Notes: generated from the sequence alone by a model not told the origin. A DNA stretch of 64,000 bases from Dendrophyllia cribrosa (GCA_024195265.1 JAJLRJ010000005.1:32205536-32269535); one strand, 5' to 3'. Counted from the stretch's first letter, positions 32,490-43,872 are shown. A program made the numbers and translations.

Positions 32490-33067
32490 AGTTCTTCATT
32501 TATCGTTGCGAGTCATAAATTTTGTACTGCAAGGCAAATGCAAGATCAAACATACAGGCTAAATGTGTAAACATTAATTTTTGATTGTTCTACAACTTCT
32601 CCCCACTTGTTGTTTAAGCAGTGTATTGAGACAACGGAAGATAATACAGTAAACACCCGCAAGTAAGAACCTGCATTTTCCCAAGTTAGCCTAAACAGGT
32701 TCTTACATAAATGGTGATTAGCAGAAATTTAGGCTATTTAGGTTCTTAAATAGGTTCTTATTTTCTGACGAAAAAAATTACACTGTAGCTGATAGAATTT
32801 AGTGGTATTCAGCCTATTCCTTATATAAAATCTGCATACCAAGTAAGTATTTATGTAAAAATTACTATAATAAGGAAAATTGAAGCACTGATCACAGAAG
32901 AAGTAATGCATGTATATGTTGTTGGTTAAAATTATTTTAGGTTAAAATTGTTTCAAACTAGGTTAATTTTTATTTTCCTTTGTCTGAGATTATGTTAATG
33001 AATCTGGGACAAAGGAAAATAAAAATTAACCCTCCTTAGGAGCAAAGGAGTACTGTGTATTTAATTT
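32490..33067. other. Intergenic, AT-rich
   Basis: GTTAATTTTTATTTTCCTTTGTC (in two parts, near 32963) is repeated inverted near 33008 (GACAAAGGAAAATAAAAA), making a short hairpin. No gene was seen. Confidence 0.4.
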
Positions 33068-33751
33068 TTAATTTTTTGATGCCAAGGAGTGCTGAGGAAC
33101 TCCTACTCTGTTGAAGTGCCCATATCTTAAGCTGACTCTGATGATCTCTAAGTTCTTTGAATATTTGAATATCACTGGATGATCTTTAGTTACCAGAACG
33201 TGACTGTAGGATCCATCCTTTTCTTTTTTCATGAAGATATCACTTTCATTGATGCATCCTTTTGCAAATTTATTTGCCACTCTGAGAAATAGACATTTCA
33301 ACTTTCCCATATCAGTAATATGAATTTCTTGAACAGCACGTGTGTTCTTTACAATCGAACCACCACTCTCAGGTGTTACAGCTACAACTTTGAAGCAATC
33401 AAATACCTCCAAAGGCAAGTTCCAGGAGAAAAACACAGTCCATGGTCTTGAAGCTAGTGTAATTCGCTTCAATTTTCTCAGGATAGTTTTGTGCCAGTAC
33501 GTGAAACTTCTCGATAACATTCTTGCTGTTTGGGCTAAATGAAATTTATAAGCTCTCTCACCGTCAAATGTGTGCTTTTTGATGATGGCTCTGGACAACT
33601 GAAGAAGTTCGCTGCCGATCTCAGTAGCTAGAGGTTGATTTTCACTGGAGTCAATGTAGTCTTTCACAGTTTCGTGCATTTTCACCAAAAGGACCGCCAT
33701 TTTGGAAACGATTAAATATAGTGATTGCTGACCAATTTTGCGCCGGCTCAT
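33068..33751 (-). CDS. Unrecognised 227-codon open frame
   Basis: The frame runs from ATG at 33751 to TAA at 33068 with no internal stop, one of the longer unbroken frames in the window. The protein is basic, mostly helical in appearance, with a short hydrophobic stretch near residues 10-22 that is too weak for a clear signal peptide. It has mixed strand-like text in the second half (DMGKLKCLFLRVANKF, then SYSHVLVTKDHPVIFKY). No domain is recognised. It lies head to head with the BEL gag relic, 50 bp away. It could be a real lineage-specific gene or the remnant of a mobile gene. Confidence 0.35.
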   Translation of the reverse strand: MSRRKIGQQSLYLIVSKMAVLLVKMHETVKDYIDSSENQPLATEIGSELLQLSRAIIKKHTFDGERAYKFHLAQTARMLSRSFTYWHKTILRKLKRITLASRPWTVFFSWNLPLEVFDCFKVVAVTPESGGSIVKNTRAVQEIHITDMGKLKCLFLRVANKFAKGCINESDIFMKKEKDGSYSHVLVTKDHPVIFKYSKNLEIIRVSLRYGHFNRVGVPQHSLASKN

Positions 33752-33800
33752 ATTTTCTGAAATGGCGCGATATGCCCAGCTCCCAGCCCGGCGTGTCTGA

Positions 33801-34466
33801 GAATTGTTCGAATCCGCAGTTCACAAGAATCCAAATCTGTCAGGAGTGAATAAATTCAATTATTTGAAATCGCTGCTTGTGGGTCCTGCCCAAAATGTTG
33901 TCATTGGTCTAGCTCTTAAGAGTGCCAACTACGCAAAGGCAGTTGAATTGCTTCAAAAAGGATTCGGAAATCAAGAAATGGTGATCTCTAGTCACATGGA
34001 AGCACTCACAAAAATCCCCAAGATAATATTGATTAGCAAAGTTAAGCGGCTCTGAAGCTTGTATGACATAGTTGAGTCACATGTGCGTGGGTTGGAAAGC
34101 ATGGAAATCTCTCCAGATATGTATGGTTGTTTCTTGACGCCAATTATCATGCAGAAATTACCTGAGGAGTTTCTAATCGTTATCACACGCGACCTGGGAT
34201 CTGAAGGATATTCTGAGTGAATTTCACAATGAACTGCAACTGAGAAAACAATGTCTTCTTAATGCCAAGGAAGTGAGGCCCTCAACCTCGAGTCAGAGAG
34301 GTGAGTCATTCCATTCTACATCAGCTTTGTACTCTGAAAGTTCTGAGGATAAGAAAGTTGCCCGTGTGTGGTGCTAGTTCTGTAATCAAGGCCACCAAAG
34401 CCCAAATTGTAATGTTGTGAGAAGCCCTGAGTCTAGGAAGCAAGTTCTTAAGAGGAAGGGGAAGTG
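33801..34466 (+). pseudogene. BEL/Pao retrotransposon gag (DUF1759 type)
   Basis: The first frame reads LFESAVHKNPNLSGVNKFNY, LLVGPAQNVVIGLAL and NYAKAVELLQKGFG, the classic start of BEL/Pao gag. After a stop near 34054 the text continues as YDIVESHVRGLESM and MQKLPEEFLIVITRDLG. A further frame change gives ILSEFHNEL, and a zinc-knuckle remnant FCNQGHQSPNC follows near 34376-34410. The first knuckle Cys precedes a stop. At least three lesions are present. Protease, RT and integrase do not follow; other elements replace them. Confidence 0.75.
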
Positions 34467-34477
34467 AAAAACAACGA

Positions 34478-34860
34478 CATGAATCTAATTTATGATATTG
34501 CATACATGTCTTTCTAAAATTCTCAAACACATCTGCAATTAATAATATATCTGACTTCAAATACAAATCATGATATTCATCCATGTTTTTCAGCTTGAAT
34601 GTATTCCAAACATTTCTTTACATCCTGATATTGTTCACCTGTTATATGCTCATCATTAAGAACACTGAAGGGTAATTGCATTTCTTCAAATCTGTCGAAT
34701 TTATCCATAAAATCATAAGGATATACACTTTTCTTCTTCATAAGACTTAGCTGTTCACTTTTGAATTCTTCTCATGTATATTTGAATGCTTCATCTGGTA
34801 AATTTGTAACAAGATTATCTAAACTTCAACTCATAAACTGAAAACTGTTAAGAAATACAA
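34478..34860 (-). pseudogene. Polinton/Maverick-type DNA polymerase B fragment
   Basis: On the minus strand the frame shows blocks typical of protein-primed family B polymerases of Polintons. There is a basic KKKSVYPYDFMD block, a short LNDEH piece, and the LYLKSDILLIADVFENFR block near 34584-34510 that precedes the polymerase palm. Earlier text (about 34850-34740) carries a TGA where family members have Trp, and a frameshift lies near 34590. Only about 120 codons remain, with neither the exonuclease nor the catalytic palm motifs complete. Polintons are large self-replicating transposons related to adintoviruses; no capsid or integrase gene of one was seen nearby. Confidence 0.7.
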
Positions 34861-34884
34861 TGGTGCCTCTTCATACATTTCATC

Positions 34885-35252
34885 CTATTATGGGGGGCGT
34901 GCAATGGATATTCACATTGTACGAGACAGTGGCTTCCTAAAACAAATTGGAGCCATTTGACCACGTAATGGCAGATCGACGTTTCAAAATACAGAATGAC
35001 TTGCTTTCTCATTCTACAAGACTGGGTATTCCACCCAGCGTGAAGACAGGTAGACAGATGCTTTCACAGGAAGTTAAAGAAACATCACAAATAGCCAATG
35101 TGAGGATCTATGTAGAACAGGCTGTAAAACGAATGAAGGAGTTTAGAATTATTAAGAATGAAATGCCAGTTCTACTACTTCCTGTTATTGATGACATTGT
35201 AACTGTTTGTGCCAGTTTGGTAAATCTGTTGGATCCACTATGTAACTAATAC
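34885..35252 (+). pseudogene. ISL2EU/Harbinger-type DDE transposase, C-terminal part
   Basis: 34890-34940 reads DIHIVRDSGFLK, then after a one-base shift the frame at 34947 gives PFDHVMADRRFKIQNDL, IPPSVKTGRQMLSQEV, ANVRIYVEQAVKRMK and VTVCASLVNLLDPLCN. This is the end of the DDE_Tnp_4 domain; the Asp of VMADRRF is the second catalytic Asp and the Glu of VEQAVKR the third acid. The N-terminal two thirds are missing. Confidence 0.75.
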
Positions 35253-35777
35253 TGATTTCTTTCCCCTAGGCATGTCTAGGATAACATTAAATGTCATTCA
35301 CATGACAAGTATAACATATCAGCATTAAGTTTTATTTATATCTATAATTACAAAAGTTGTTAATTTGTCATCCTGCTTTAAGGCCCCTGTGGGAGGGGGG
35401 GGGGGGTATTCCTTACAATGGCCAAAACAGGGAGCCTCCGCCCAAAAGGGGAAAGGGGAAATAAAACATTTTTTCCATACTATTATAATTTATTAAACAT
35501 CTAAGATAAATTTCGATTAATCAACAACTCTTGTTTGAGCTATGAACTTTGTCCAGTGATTAACCGCATGTGATATCACGTGAGAATCCTAGGAGCCACT
35601 GTCATCTGACTGTCCAATCAAAATGTGCCTTGCCTTCTTGGTAACAGGAGCTGTGAGGCAGAATATTTGGGAGAAAAATAAGCTTTTCTTTTGCAAGTCC
35701 CTCGTGGACGATGGTTTTGCTCAGTCATGAACATCTCCAGATGTAGATTAGCCGTCATCAGCCGCTCGTAGCTCCAG
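35253..35777. other. Intergenic with a G12 run
   Basis: A poly-G tract of about 12 lies at 35395-35406. No gene was recognised. Confidence 0.4.
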
Positions 35778-36925
35778 ATGATCTTCATAAATGGAGCTTT
35801 AAATCAGAGTTTAATCAATTCACTATGCCAAAAACTCGAAGAACACATAGTGAAGCAACAGACCAGGTCAATATTCCCGCAGACCTCGACCTCAACGGCC
35901 TATAATAAAATTTATGTGAAAGAGTTACGGACTTTGTGCAGCAAGAATGACCTCCCCGCTACCGGAGTATGTGCTGCCCTGATTAAAGGACTTGAGGATG
36001 CTCGAGAGAGCGCAGGAGATACGACTATCGGCACTTCACCCACAAATCAAGATGGTGACGAGCACATGGACCCTGACCAACCTGAGCAGCAATTCTGTCG
36101 CCTTCAGCAACAAATGCAAGACATGCTAGACCGGCAATCTTCCGACGAACGCTTGCTATAGCACAGCTATAGCACAGCTAATGCAAGTGCAGTCCTTGAT
36201 CCAGGTGACCCTAAATGAAACCATTGAAAAAGCTGCTTCCACCGCTGCTCAAGCTGCAGTGAGTGCCTTCAGTGGCACATCGCCTTCCACTTCAATTGCA
36301 TCACCGAGATATGGGTCGGCTGACAACAACGTCTCACCTGTAGACCACACAGGGCAACTCCATCCCACGGCAGGGAATGATGCTAGTCTGCTACCTCCGA
36401 TCAACTTGGACCAAACAACAACTGTAACTGATTCAGTGCACGAACTTCCAGCTAACTGGTGAAGATCCTGTCTAGTGCGTTTATGGAGCTATCCAAACTG
36501 TTACCGAAGAACTTTATTTCTTTACAGCCTGTGCATGATGAGCCATTAACCCTTACTTTAAACAACTCTGAGAGTGACTAAGACCGAAGCCACTTCTATT
36601 ACTGACATTGGTGAATGGACCTCAGCTTTTACAGCCTACATGAGTGTCATCATTAATAAGTACCCATCTTGTGCTGCAGAGATGCTGGAATACATGTCAT
36701 TAATACGCTATGCAGCTAAGTACCATAGGGGGTTGGGATGGTGTGTATATGACATCAAATTCTGACAGAAGGCTGCTGCCTATAAGTCTCTTAAATGGTC
36801 AGCCATCAACAGCCAGTTATGGCTCAAAACATTTACTTTTGCCCCTTCACTTACGAAGGAAGAGATTGGTATTTTCCAACCAGGACCCTCATCCACAGGG
36901 AAGGACAATCATACTTGCTACAACC
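35778..36925 (+). pseudogene. SAP-domain gag-like protein of a retroelement
   Basis: The first frame (35778-36161) has YVKELRTLCSKNDLPATGV and ALIKGLEDARES, a SAP-like DNA-binding helix pair, then a Gln-rich coiled-coil. After a stop the next frame (36181-36462) continues with a low-complexity Ser/Thr/Ala region. Further frames give LSKLLPKNFISLQPVHDEPL, TDIGEWTSAFTAYMSV and WCVYDIKFRQKAA, a helical block I know from gag-like ORF1 proteins in cnidarian YR or LTR elements. The end is cut near 36925 by sequence leading to a C27 run. At least four lesions. Exact element family is uncertain. Confidence 0.5.
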
Positions 36926-36965
36926 AGTGTTCTCCAGAAGCGCCGGCAGCCGGCGTTTTCGCCTA

Positions 36966-36992
36966 CCCCCCCCCCCCCCCCCCCCCCCCCCC
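36966..36992. repeat. Poly-C tract of 27
   Basis: An uninterrupted C27 run sits at the broken end of the gag-like relic. Length is likely uncertain in the assembly. Confidence 0.9.
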
Positions 36993-37920
36993 ACTACTCA
37001 TTTCCAAAGCTACTTTTATTACACAAAACAACAAAAAATTGTACTTGTGTTTATCAGACTCTTTTAGAAGGGTCAAAATGGGAACGAAAATGATAACTTA
37101 TCGTAAATAAAAGCTCTCTAAACAGAAAGGAACGTATGAAATGTTATTTTATTTACCACTAGATGAGTATACACCCATTAAACTAATTGATAGAAGTACA
37201 CTGGCCGGATTTAGCTGTCAATTTAAGCGAGACCTCTTGCAACATCCACATATTTCCAACGTCTCATTTTACATGGCTTTCGCGGGAGTATTTCGTCATT
37301 CGAAGATCGAGCACATGCGAACCATTTTGACATTCGAGACAAGCTAGAAGATGTCAAAGCAAAAACCTGTGGAAGATTAAAAAGATGGAAAGACAGAAAA
37401 AAAATAAGACTTTTTCCAAGGAACGAACAAAGGAACGAACAGTAACTGGTAAAGTCCAAGCTTTTCATTACCGAGTTTAAGTTTGTGTACTTTACCATTC
37501 GATCAGCTGATGGCGCGATCGATAAATTTGCTGGTTTGTTCAAAATAATTTTACTTCATAGCGACTTTCAAATTTGTGAACACTTTGATACTTAAAAGGA
37601 CGCATTTTGATAAAAAGCCAAGGCGAATTTTCACGGCTTTGCGTTTTACGGCTCCTTACTTGGCCGTAAACACGGGAGCAAAGAAAACGGCAGCCACGTT
37701 GAAAAGAAGTCGGACACAGTCTCTTCCCATCTTTTTTTGCTTACATGGCCATGAGTTTTAAAATTCAAAAGTGATTTAAATAATTGAGTGGAAAAATTTC
37801 CTTTAAGTTTAAAAAAAAAGTGAAATAGTAAATTTCAACTTTCTGAACAATAATTATTGATGCAGCCACATATTTCAGTAAGTAAATACTAAAGGTCATA
37901 TTTTCCCTACCCCAAATTAA
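36993..37920. other. Intergenic, no gene recognised
   Basis: Short frames on both strands (37141-37347, 37223-37543) overlap and match nothing I know. Confidence 0.35.
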
Positions 37921-39000
37921 ATGACCGTAGCTGAGTTATGCACCCGACAACTGTCTCCTAAGGACACAACCAGCGATGAGCAGCATCAACAAGAATGCTC
38001 CAGCAGTACTGCTGACTGTAGCTCCCTTTCCTTTGAGACGAGCAAGCATGCAGTGCCAGATCCATTGCCAGTACCACAGGCCATTGCTCTGTTGCAGGAG
38101 TATTTTTCAAATGCAATGGAACAGAAGCAGCTGCACAGCTTTTACACCTGTTCTGGAAAATGCTCGGATCTGCCTGAATCTGAAAAGGCCAGGATTCAAA
38201 GCCAGAAAAAAGCAAACCAAGGCAAGAAGAAAGGGATGGGAAAACTTCCTTCTGTTAAAAAAAAAACATGTAAATAAAATACCCTTTACGTCACTTTACC
38301 CAGTATATGTAACTATTTCCATGATTAAAGGTAACCCATTGTCTTTGATGATGTGCAGTTTGGCTTTCTACAAGAAGAGATCTCTTTATTTTCTAGGTAT
38401 GTGGTGGTTGGCATACTGTGAAGGAGAAGGGATGTTCTGTCTGCTGTGCCGTCTTCATAACACCAAGAACAAGTTCAACAAACAGAACATCTTCAACCTA
38501 GCACCGTCCACCAACTTCAAACACAGTGCTGTTAGCGACCATGCACGAGCCAGTGGGCACGTCTCTACCATCCTCTGCGAGCTGGAGAGAAGAAATTCAT
38601 CTTTGGCTCAGCAGCACAAGGTGGCTCATGAAGTTACTGACAAGATCACCTACAACGCCTTCCTTAGTTCTTACTGGAAAGGAAGAAGGAAGTTACTTTC
38701 CTTAATGAATTTGCAAAAGCATATTGGTGTCACAGAAATGAATGAATTTAAAAACACAAGTGAATGAAGCCAGCGAGAGATGCGCCTCCTCCTTGGTCAA
38801 CTTATCAAGGAGAAGCTAATCTAATGGATCAAGGATACCAAATGGTTTAGCATCTTAGTCGATGAAGTGACAGATTGTGCCACCATCGAGCAGCTGTTAG
38901 TTTATATTGGTTACGTTGATGAGGAAGCAAAGCCACACTTTGACTTCCTTGAAGTGAAAGATGTCCTTGAGATATCAGAATCCATTGAGCAATTTTATTT
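37921..39000 (+). pseudogene. Second ZNF862-like hAT relic, N-terminal half
   Basis: 37921-38270 gives an acidic Ser-rich start and VPQAIALLQEYFSNAM. 38390-38770 gives WWLAYCEGEGMFCLLCRLH and HSAVSDHARASGHVS, a BED/TTF-like finger, then ELERRNSSLAQQHKVAHEV. After a stop, 38830-38990 gives WIKDTKWFSILVDEVTD and IEQLLVYIGYVDEEA, the first catalytic-type Asp segment of the hAT core. The C-terminal dimerisation block is missing. It is a different family from the hAT gene at 12-14.7 kb. 38277-38395 may be an intron or insertion. Confidence 0.65.
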
Positions 39001-40199
39001 AGTATCCTGCTGTTTGGATAATGATACATGTAGTTCGTTCTTTATATTATTCTTCTTTGTGATAATAGCTGCTTTACTGTTTTAATTATGGTTTTGTCTT
39101 TGTCTTGTTGTTTTTCAAATGTTACTTTCAATGTTTCTTGAACATTCAGTTCTTTCACATACAAATTGTAAACTTGGAAAATCAATTTGGCGAACTTTAC
39201 CCTTTGGGCAAAGATGGGATTGCATCACACGAAGGCATTTTGATTTCATTGTCAACAGCACTGTAAATTGACAACAAACAAAAGTGCAAACATGTGCTCA
39301 GTTATGGTTTAATAAGCTGTAATCTTCCTTCCTGGTTAGTCACAGTTTATATGCAACTCAACCATTCTTGCTTTGTTACTTTATACTTTTTCTCCCAGCC
39401 TCCCCACCATATATTTAATTTTTTTTTAATTTAATAAATTTCTCTCTTTCTTTTTAGGGATGCTGTCTTCATACAAAGGGTAGTCGGTCCTACCTCAACC
39501 AAGAGGGTGTTGAGAATATGAAAGAGACAGAAATTGAAAAAGTTCCTCCAACTCCAGTGAGTCCAGTAAAATAACTTTGTCAGTTACAATGAAAAAGACC
39601 CTTCAGCATCGGTTTCTGATAACTGGAACTAGGGGCGTGTCCAGCCTTGAAAAAGAAAGGGGTTTTGCCAAGGGCAGAGGCGAACCCTTCAGATTTGTCG
39701 GGGCTCACTGCAGTGTCCTAATTTAAAGTGTCCATTGAGAAAAATCCACCAGAAAATGGACAAAGTTGACTTCACCTGAAACAGAAAATGTGTTCATTGT
39801 AAACAATCACCAGAATCGGTGGAGTATTGTGCATGCAAGTATGTGGAGAACAATCCTTGCCACAAAGAAATGAGTTATATATATTAGTAGACATAGTTGT
39901 ACCCCATGGGTGAATGAAAAAAAACCTGACAAAGAAGAAATAGAAAAGATTCTCCTTGTAAGGCCAACGATAACAACCGGACCGAAACTCAAATTGAAAA
40001 AGTGGGAGAGGTATTGTTAAGTGGCAAAAGTGCAGAAGAAGTAAATGATGTGGCTATTGAATACAGTAATAAAAGACACTTAAAAGTCCTTTCACACAGC
40101 TCAATCAACAACAAGACGTGTCCAGGAGGGTCTGACATCGAAGCTGTTCCATTCTCAGGGAAGACTTTCTGAAACAATGCTTAGATGAAAATTTGATTA
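39001..40199. other. Intergenic, no gene recognised
   Basis: The hAT frame ends in AT-rich sequence. 39450-39580 has an acceptor-like T-rich stretch and CTTTTTAGGG followed by a short frame with SYLNQEGVENM, possibly a decayed exon. No repeat partner was found. Confidence 0.3.
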
Positions 40200-40293
40200 T
40201 AGAGGTTGGTCCCACTCTTGCTAATAAACAGTCATACATGTGCAGTGTAACAGAAGTTAGGATGTGAACATTCAGAACTGTTGCTACATTTTA
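40200..40293 (+). pseudogene. BEL integrase extreme 3' end, upstream copy
   Basis: This matches 41163-41258 closely (VGPTLANKQSYMCS in place of LGPTLVNKQSHMCS). It then jumps directly into the LTR, missing about 42 bp that include the polypurine tract. It is what remains of a BEL copy to the left of the shared LTR. Confidence 0.7.
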
Positions 40294-40500
40294 TTTAGGA
40301 GAGCGTGACTTGTATTGCGTTACATTTTTAGAGAACTTGAATTTAAAACCGGTTTTACTAGAATTTCAGTAATTTTACTGGAGCATGTGAAATTTTTGGA
40401 GCGCCGGGTCAAGTTATTATTTTTTTTCATGGCTGGAAGTTTTGGAGAATAAAGCGTTAAGTTTCCCTTTTTATGCTGGTTATATCGTCTCTTCGGAACA
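40294..40500 (+). repeat. BEL LTR, left copy
   Basis: It matches the LTR at 41297-41502 over its full length, from TTTAGGAGAGCGTGACTTG to CTCTTCGGAACA, with several substitutions and small indels. Only the first base or two of the LTR are altered by the upstream joint. A few bases after its end lies CTGGCGACCATGACTG, which looks like a primer-binding site (3' end of a tRNA reverse complement). Confidence 0.85.
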
Positions 40501-40684
40501 TTCTGGCGACCATGACTGAAGTTTTATCGACAGTTAAAGGAATTATCGTCAGTTATTTTTGTGGAGGTTTATTGTACTGCAAAAATAAGGATTTGGCATC
40601 GTTTCGCATCGTTTTGGGAGTTTTTGTCACCATAATTTTCAAGATTTTGGAGCCGTTCAAGGGATTTTATACCGGATTCAATCA
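40501..40684 (+). other. BEL leader with putative primer-binding site
   Basis: It begins TTCTGGCGACCATGACTG directly after the LTR. TGGCGACC fits a primer-binding site spaced three bases from the LTR end. The leader has a short frame of no meaning and ends abruptly at the integrase text near 40680, so gag and pol up to the integrase core are deleted. Confidence 0.6.
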
Positions 40685-41260
40685 TTGACTAGGCTGAGTA
40701 GCAGTGATGTCACAGACAAAGAGTTGATCACAGTTGTGGCTGGTGCTAAGAGTTTGCTGAATTCTAGGCCTCTAACTTATCAGTCAGCAGATCCCAGGGA
40801 TGACATGCCTCTGACACCCAACCATTTTCTGTATGGGCAAATGGGGGGACAGTTTGCACCGGAAAGTGTCAATACTACCAGATTCAACCTTCGAAAGAGA
40901 TGGCACAAGGTTCAAGACTTGATCTCTCAAGAATGGGTCCAGGTGGCTGAAGGAATACTTACCCTTGCTGAACATTCGTCTAAAGTGGAGTGCAGTTGTA
41001 AAGGATCTCAAGGAGGGAGATGTCGTGCTGGTCCTGGATCAGAATTTACCACGGGAGCAGTGGCCATTGGGGCGCATTGTGGAAACTTTTCCCGGAAGAG
41101 ATGAACACACTCGAGTCACAAAGATTCAATGCAGAGAAAAGACTGTGGTCCGAACAATACAAAAACTTGGTCCCACTCTTGTAAATAAACAGTCACACAT
41201 GTGCAGCGTAACAGAAGTTAGGATGCAAACATTCAGAACTGCTGCTACATTTTGTTATTG
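40685..41260 (+). pseudogene. BEL/Pao integrase C-terminal domain (DUF5641 type)
   Basis: The first frame gives ELITVVAGAKSLLNSRPLTY, then MPLTPNHFLYGQMGGQF and FNLRKRWHKVQDL. After a one-base shift near 40935 it gives RWLKEYLPLLN and DLKEGDVVLVLDQNLPREQW, LGRIVETFPGRDEHTRV and VRTIQKLGPTL. This is the end of Pao integrase plus DUF5641. The DDE core is deleted. Confidence 0.8.
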
Positions 41261-41282
41261 GACACACTGCAGTCCCCTCAGT

Positions 41283-41502
41283 GCGGGGAGGGGGAATGTT
41301 TAGGAGAGCGTGACTTGTATTGTGTTACATTTTTAGAGAACTTGAATTTAAAACCGGTTTTACTAGAATTCCAGTAATTTTACTGGAGCATGTGAAATGT
41401 TTGGAGCGCCGGGTCAAGTTAGTTTGTTTTTCATGGCTGGAAGTTTTGGAGAATAAAGCGTTGTTTCCCTTTTTATGCTGGTTATATCGTCTCTTCGGAA
41501 CA
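41283..41502 (+). repeat. BEL polypurine tract and right LTR
   Basis: The purine tract GCGGGGAGGGGGAA lies at 41283-41296. The LTR then runs 41297-41502 (206 bp) from TGTTTAGGAG to TCGGAACA, with TG…CA ends. Confidence 0.85.
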
Positions 41503-42901
41503 GAGGGAAAAAATATGCCTTGCAGCTCAAATAACTCTTAGGCTAGTAACAGAGCCCGTAATCTTAGATGGCTGAGAGAGTCATGCTAAGGACTTCACCA
41601 AAATCAAAATGACTATGTATTAACCCACACTCAGGAGGAATGTTAAACTTGTTAGCTAGTTTGCTCCTAAGCCTGGAGAAAATTCTGACAACATTTTACC
41701 TAGATGGTGACCACCTTTGACAATGCAGTTAACAGAATTATTCCATCGGTAGCTCATGATTTTGGTCTTAACCCAGATGACTTTGCTGGCAAAGGTTTGG
41801 AACCCACTGCATATGTTCGTGATGAGAGTGGAACATTATAGAGTGGTTTCTGTAAAGCTAAGGGCAACATCACCAAAAACAAAACAATTTCAGATGCCTT
41901 TCATATCAAGCAAGATATTAATCTTCATCTCAAATTTTTTAAAACCACTAAAAATTAACAAAAGTTTAAAAAAAGTCTGATGCATCCAATGCCTCACTTG
42001 TGTTCAAGCCGAAGAAGGTTCCAAAATCTGCAAAACTTTTGACTCTCTTATTGAAAAGCATTCCACCAACCCAACAAAGATGGTCAGCTTCAAAAAATGG
42101 TGCTGGAGGAGAAAAATCAGTTGGCAAACATTTTCAACAAGTTCTGCATCATCTGCAGAAGTCGCAAATTCAAAGGCCATTAGTGCCTCCAGTTATAGAA
42201 AACGCTTGCTGGACATTGTTACGGCTGAATGTTCCAGTGCCATTCTTAAAGCAGCAGACATCAAGTAAAAGGTCTAAAAACTGTTGGCGAAGGACCAACG
42301 GCATTTGACAGAACTGAGAAGCTGCAAAAAAACTCAAACAAGACACGGATGCATGTTCAAATACGATTCATTATATTGCTGAAAACGCCAATACAATGAC
42401 AGACCATTTAGAGTCCCTGACCAACTTTGAAATGCCCCAACATGATTAAAAAGTCAATACTCGAGACATGCGTAGATAGGATAAAAGAAGACCAACTGTA
42501 GTGAGGAATGACAATAACACTACCACTAGGTCAGTTACTAAAGAACAGCTCAGATATTTTGGAAAGTATATCAAAGATAATATAACAATGGATCTGCTGG
42601 AGTAAAAAAGCACTATGACACAATTTGAATTCTAAGTAATTGACACAATGGGATACCAAGAAACTGTTACTTCAACCAAGGATTTGACTCGCTGCTCTTT
42701 GTTTGCTTACAAAAAGAAATGTCAACATTTGGTTTGGCTTTTTCACAACACTTTCGAGTTCCAAAAGTATAAGATGAACTTCGCAACATCAGAATGGAAA
42801 AAAATTGTAGATGCTTTTCCAGCATCAGTACATGTAACACCTCTGCCACCTTTTTCAGAGCAAGGCTACTCCATAAATATAAGAGATCGTAGTGTTTGTT
42901 T
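41503..42901. other. Unassigned, short frames only
   Basis: Frames at 42000-42308 (102 codons) and 42080-42268 (62 codons) share the region. The second has SSYRKRLLDIVTAECSSAIL, a helical text that could be the dimerisation part of a transposon protein. A 93-codon frame at 42648-42929 runs into the MITE that follows. Nothing was recognised with confidence. Confidence 0.3.
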
Positions 42902-43430
42902 GGGACTTGTAAGTCCCGTCGTGTTATAGGCACCCATTTATACAGTATGTGGAATTTTCTTTGAGTGCAAGGAACACATATATCACTTCTTTTACAACTA
43001 AACAAATACAATTTATGTAATGAAGAGCTTATATACTAATGTAGACACACACACAGGTATTATTTTTGCCACAAATGCCAGGTGTAGATGTTCTATCTTT
43101 GCCCCAGACTCAAACCAGGCATTCTTAGGAAGCAAAGGGTTTGAAGACTCTCACTTTTGATATCCTCAGTATGAGTTTCTGTGCAATTTCATCTTTAGTT
43201 TTGTGTTTTGCAACACTGTAGTTTATTTCCATCTTTAGATACAAAGTATTACAATTTGACAAAATTGTAAATTCATATACATTTATGATTTAAAAGGCTT
43301 ACAATGTGTCTTGTTGCCTGACAACATTTTGAAATTCATGTAAGTAAAAGAAAGCAAATTAAAAGAGTTGTTTTCAATATTTTGTTTTTTTCTTCATGTT
43401 TGGTATGACATGTCGGGACTTTCAAGTCCC
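42902..43430. mobile_element. Putative MITE with palindromic ends
   Basis: The left end is GGGACTTGTAAGTCCCG and the right end, reverse complemented, is GGGACTTGAAAGTCCCG. They are followed by TCGTGTTATAGG and ACATGTCATACC. Each end is itself a 7-bp palindrome (GGGACTT/AAGTCCC). The interior is AT-rich and non-coding. No target duplication is clear. Confidence 0.5.
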
Positions 43431-43872
43431 ACCTACTGTGTTGCCATGGTAACCATCTATTTTCCAACAACAAGTGCAGTATTTCCCTTTAGTGACTCGA
43501 TTTTAATAAAATCCTAGAAGGATTCACCACTATTACATGTATTTCCCATCATGGTAAATAAAGGGTTAACCCAGAAAAATCTAATTGTGACTAACAGTCC
43601 ATACAAAGTTTACCAATAACTATTACTTTGCCTACTATTTCACTGATTATGTGAGTGAGACAATTCAAATAGAAAAATGGAATATTAGTTAATGTTTATA
43701 GTGCAAATTATAACTTTGTGTTATTAAAAAGAAATCTTTTAAACTTAACAACTTTGAGGTTACCATAAGATTTGCATTGGTATTACTAAACATTAAAGTT
43801 CTTTATTAATAGAATAAATAGTAATACAATAGATTTTAGTGTAGAATCTATGGCGTGGTTGCCGTTTTATTG
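43431..43872. other. AT-rich intergenic
   Basis: No feature was recognised between the MITE and the minisatellite. Confidence 0.4.

Noticed and set aside
36710..37093. Proline-rich protein from the poly-C tract
   Set aside because: The prolines come from a C27 homopolymer that is open in more than one frame.
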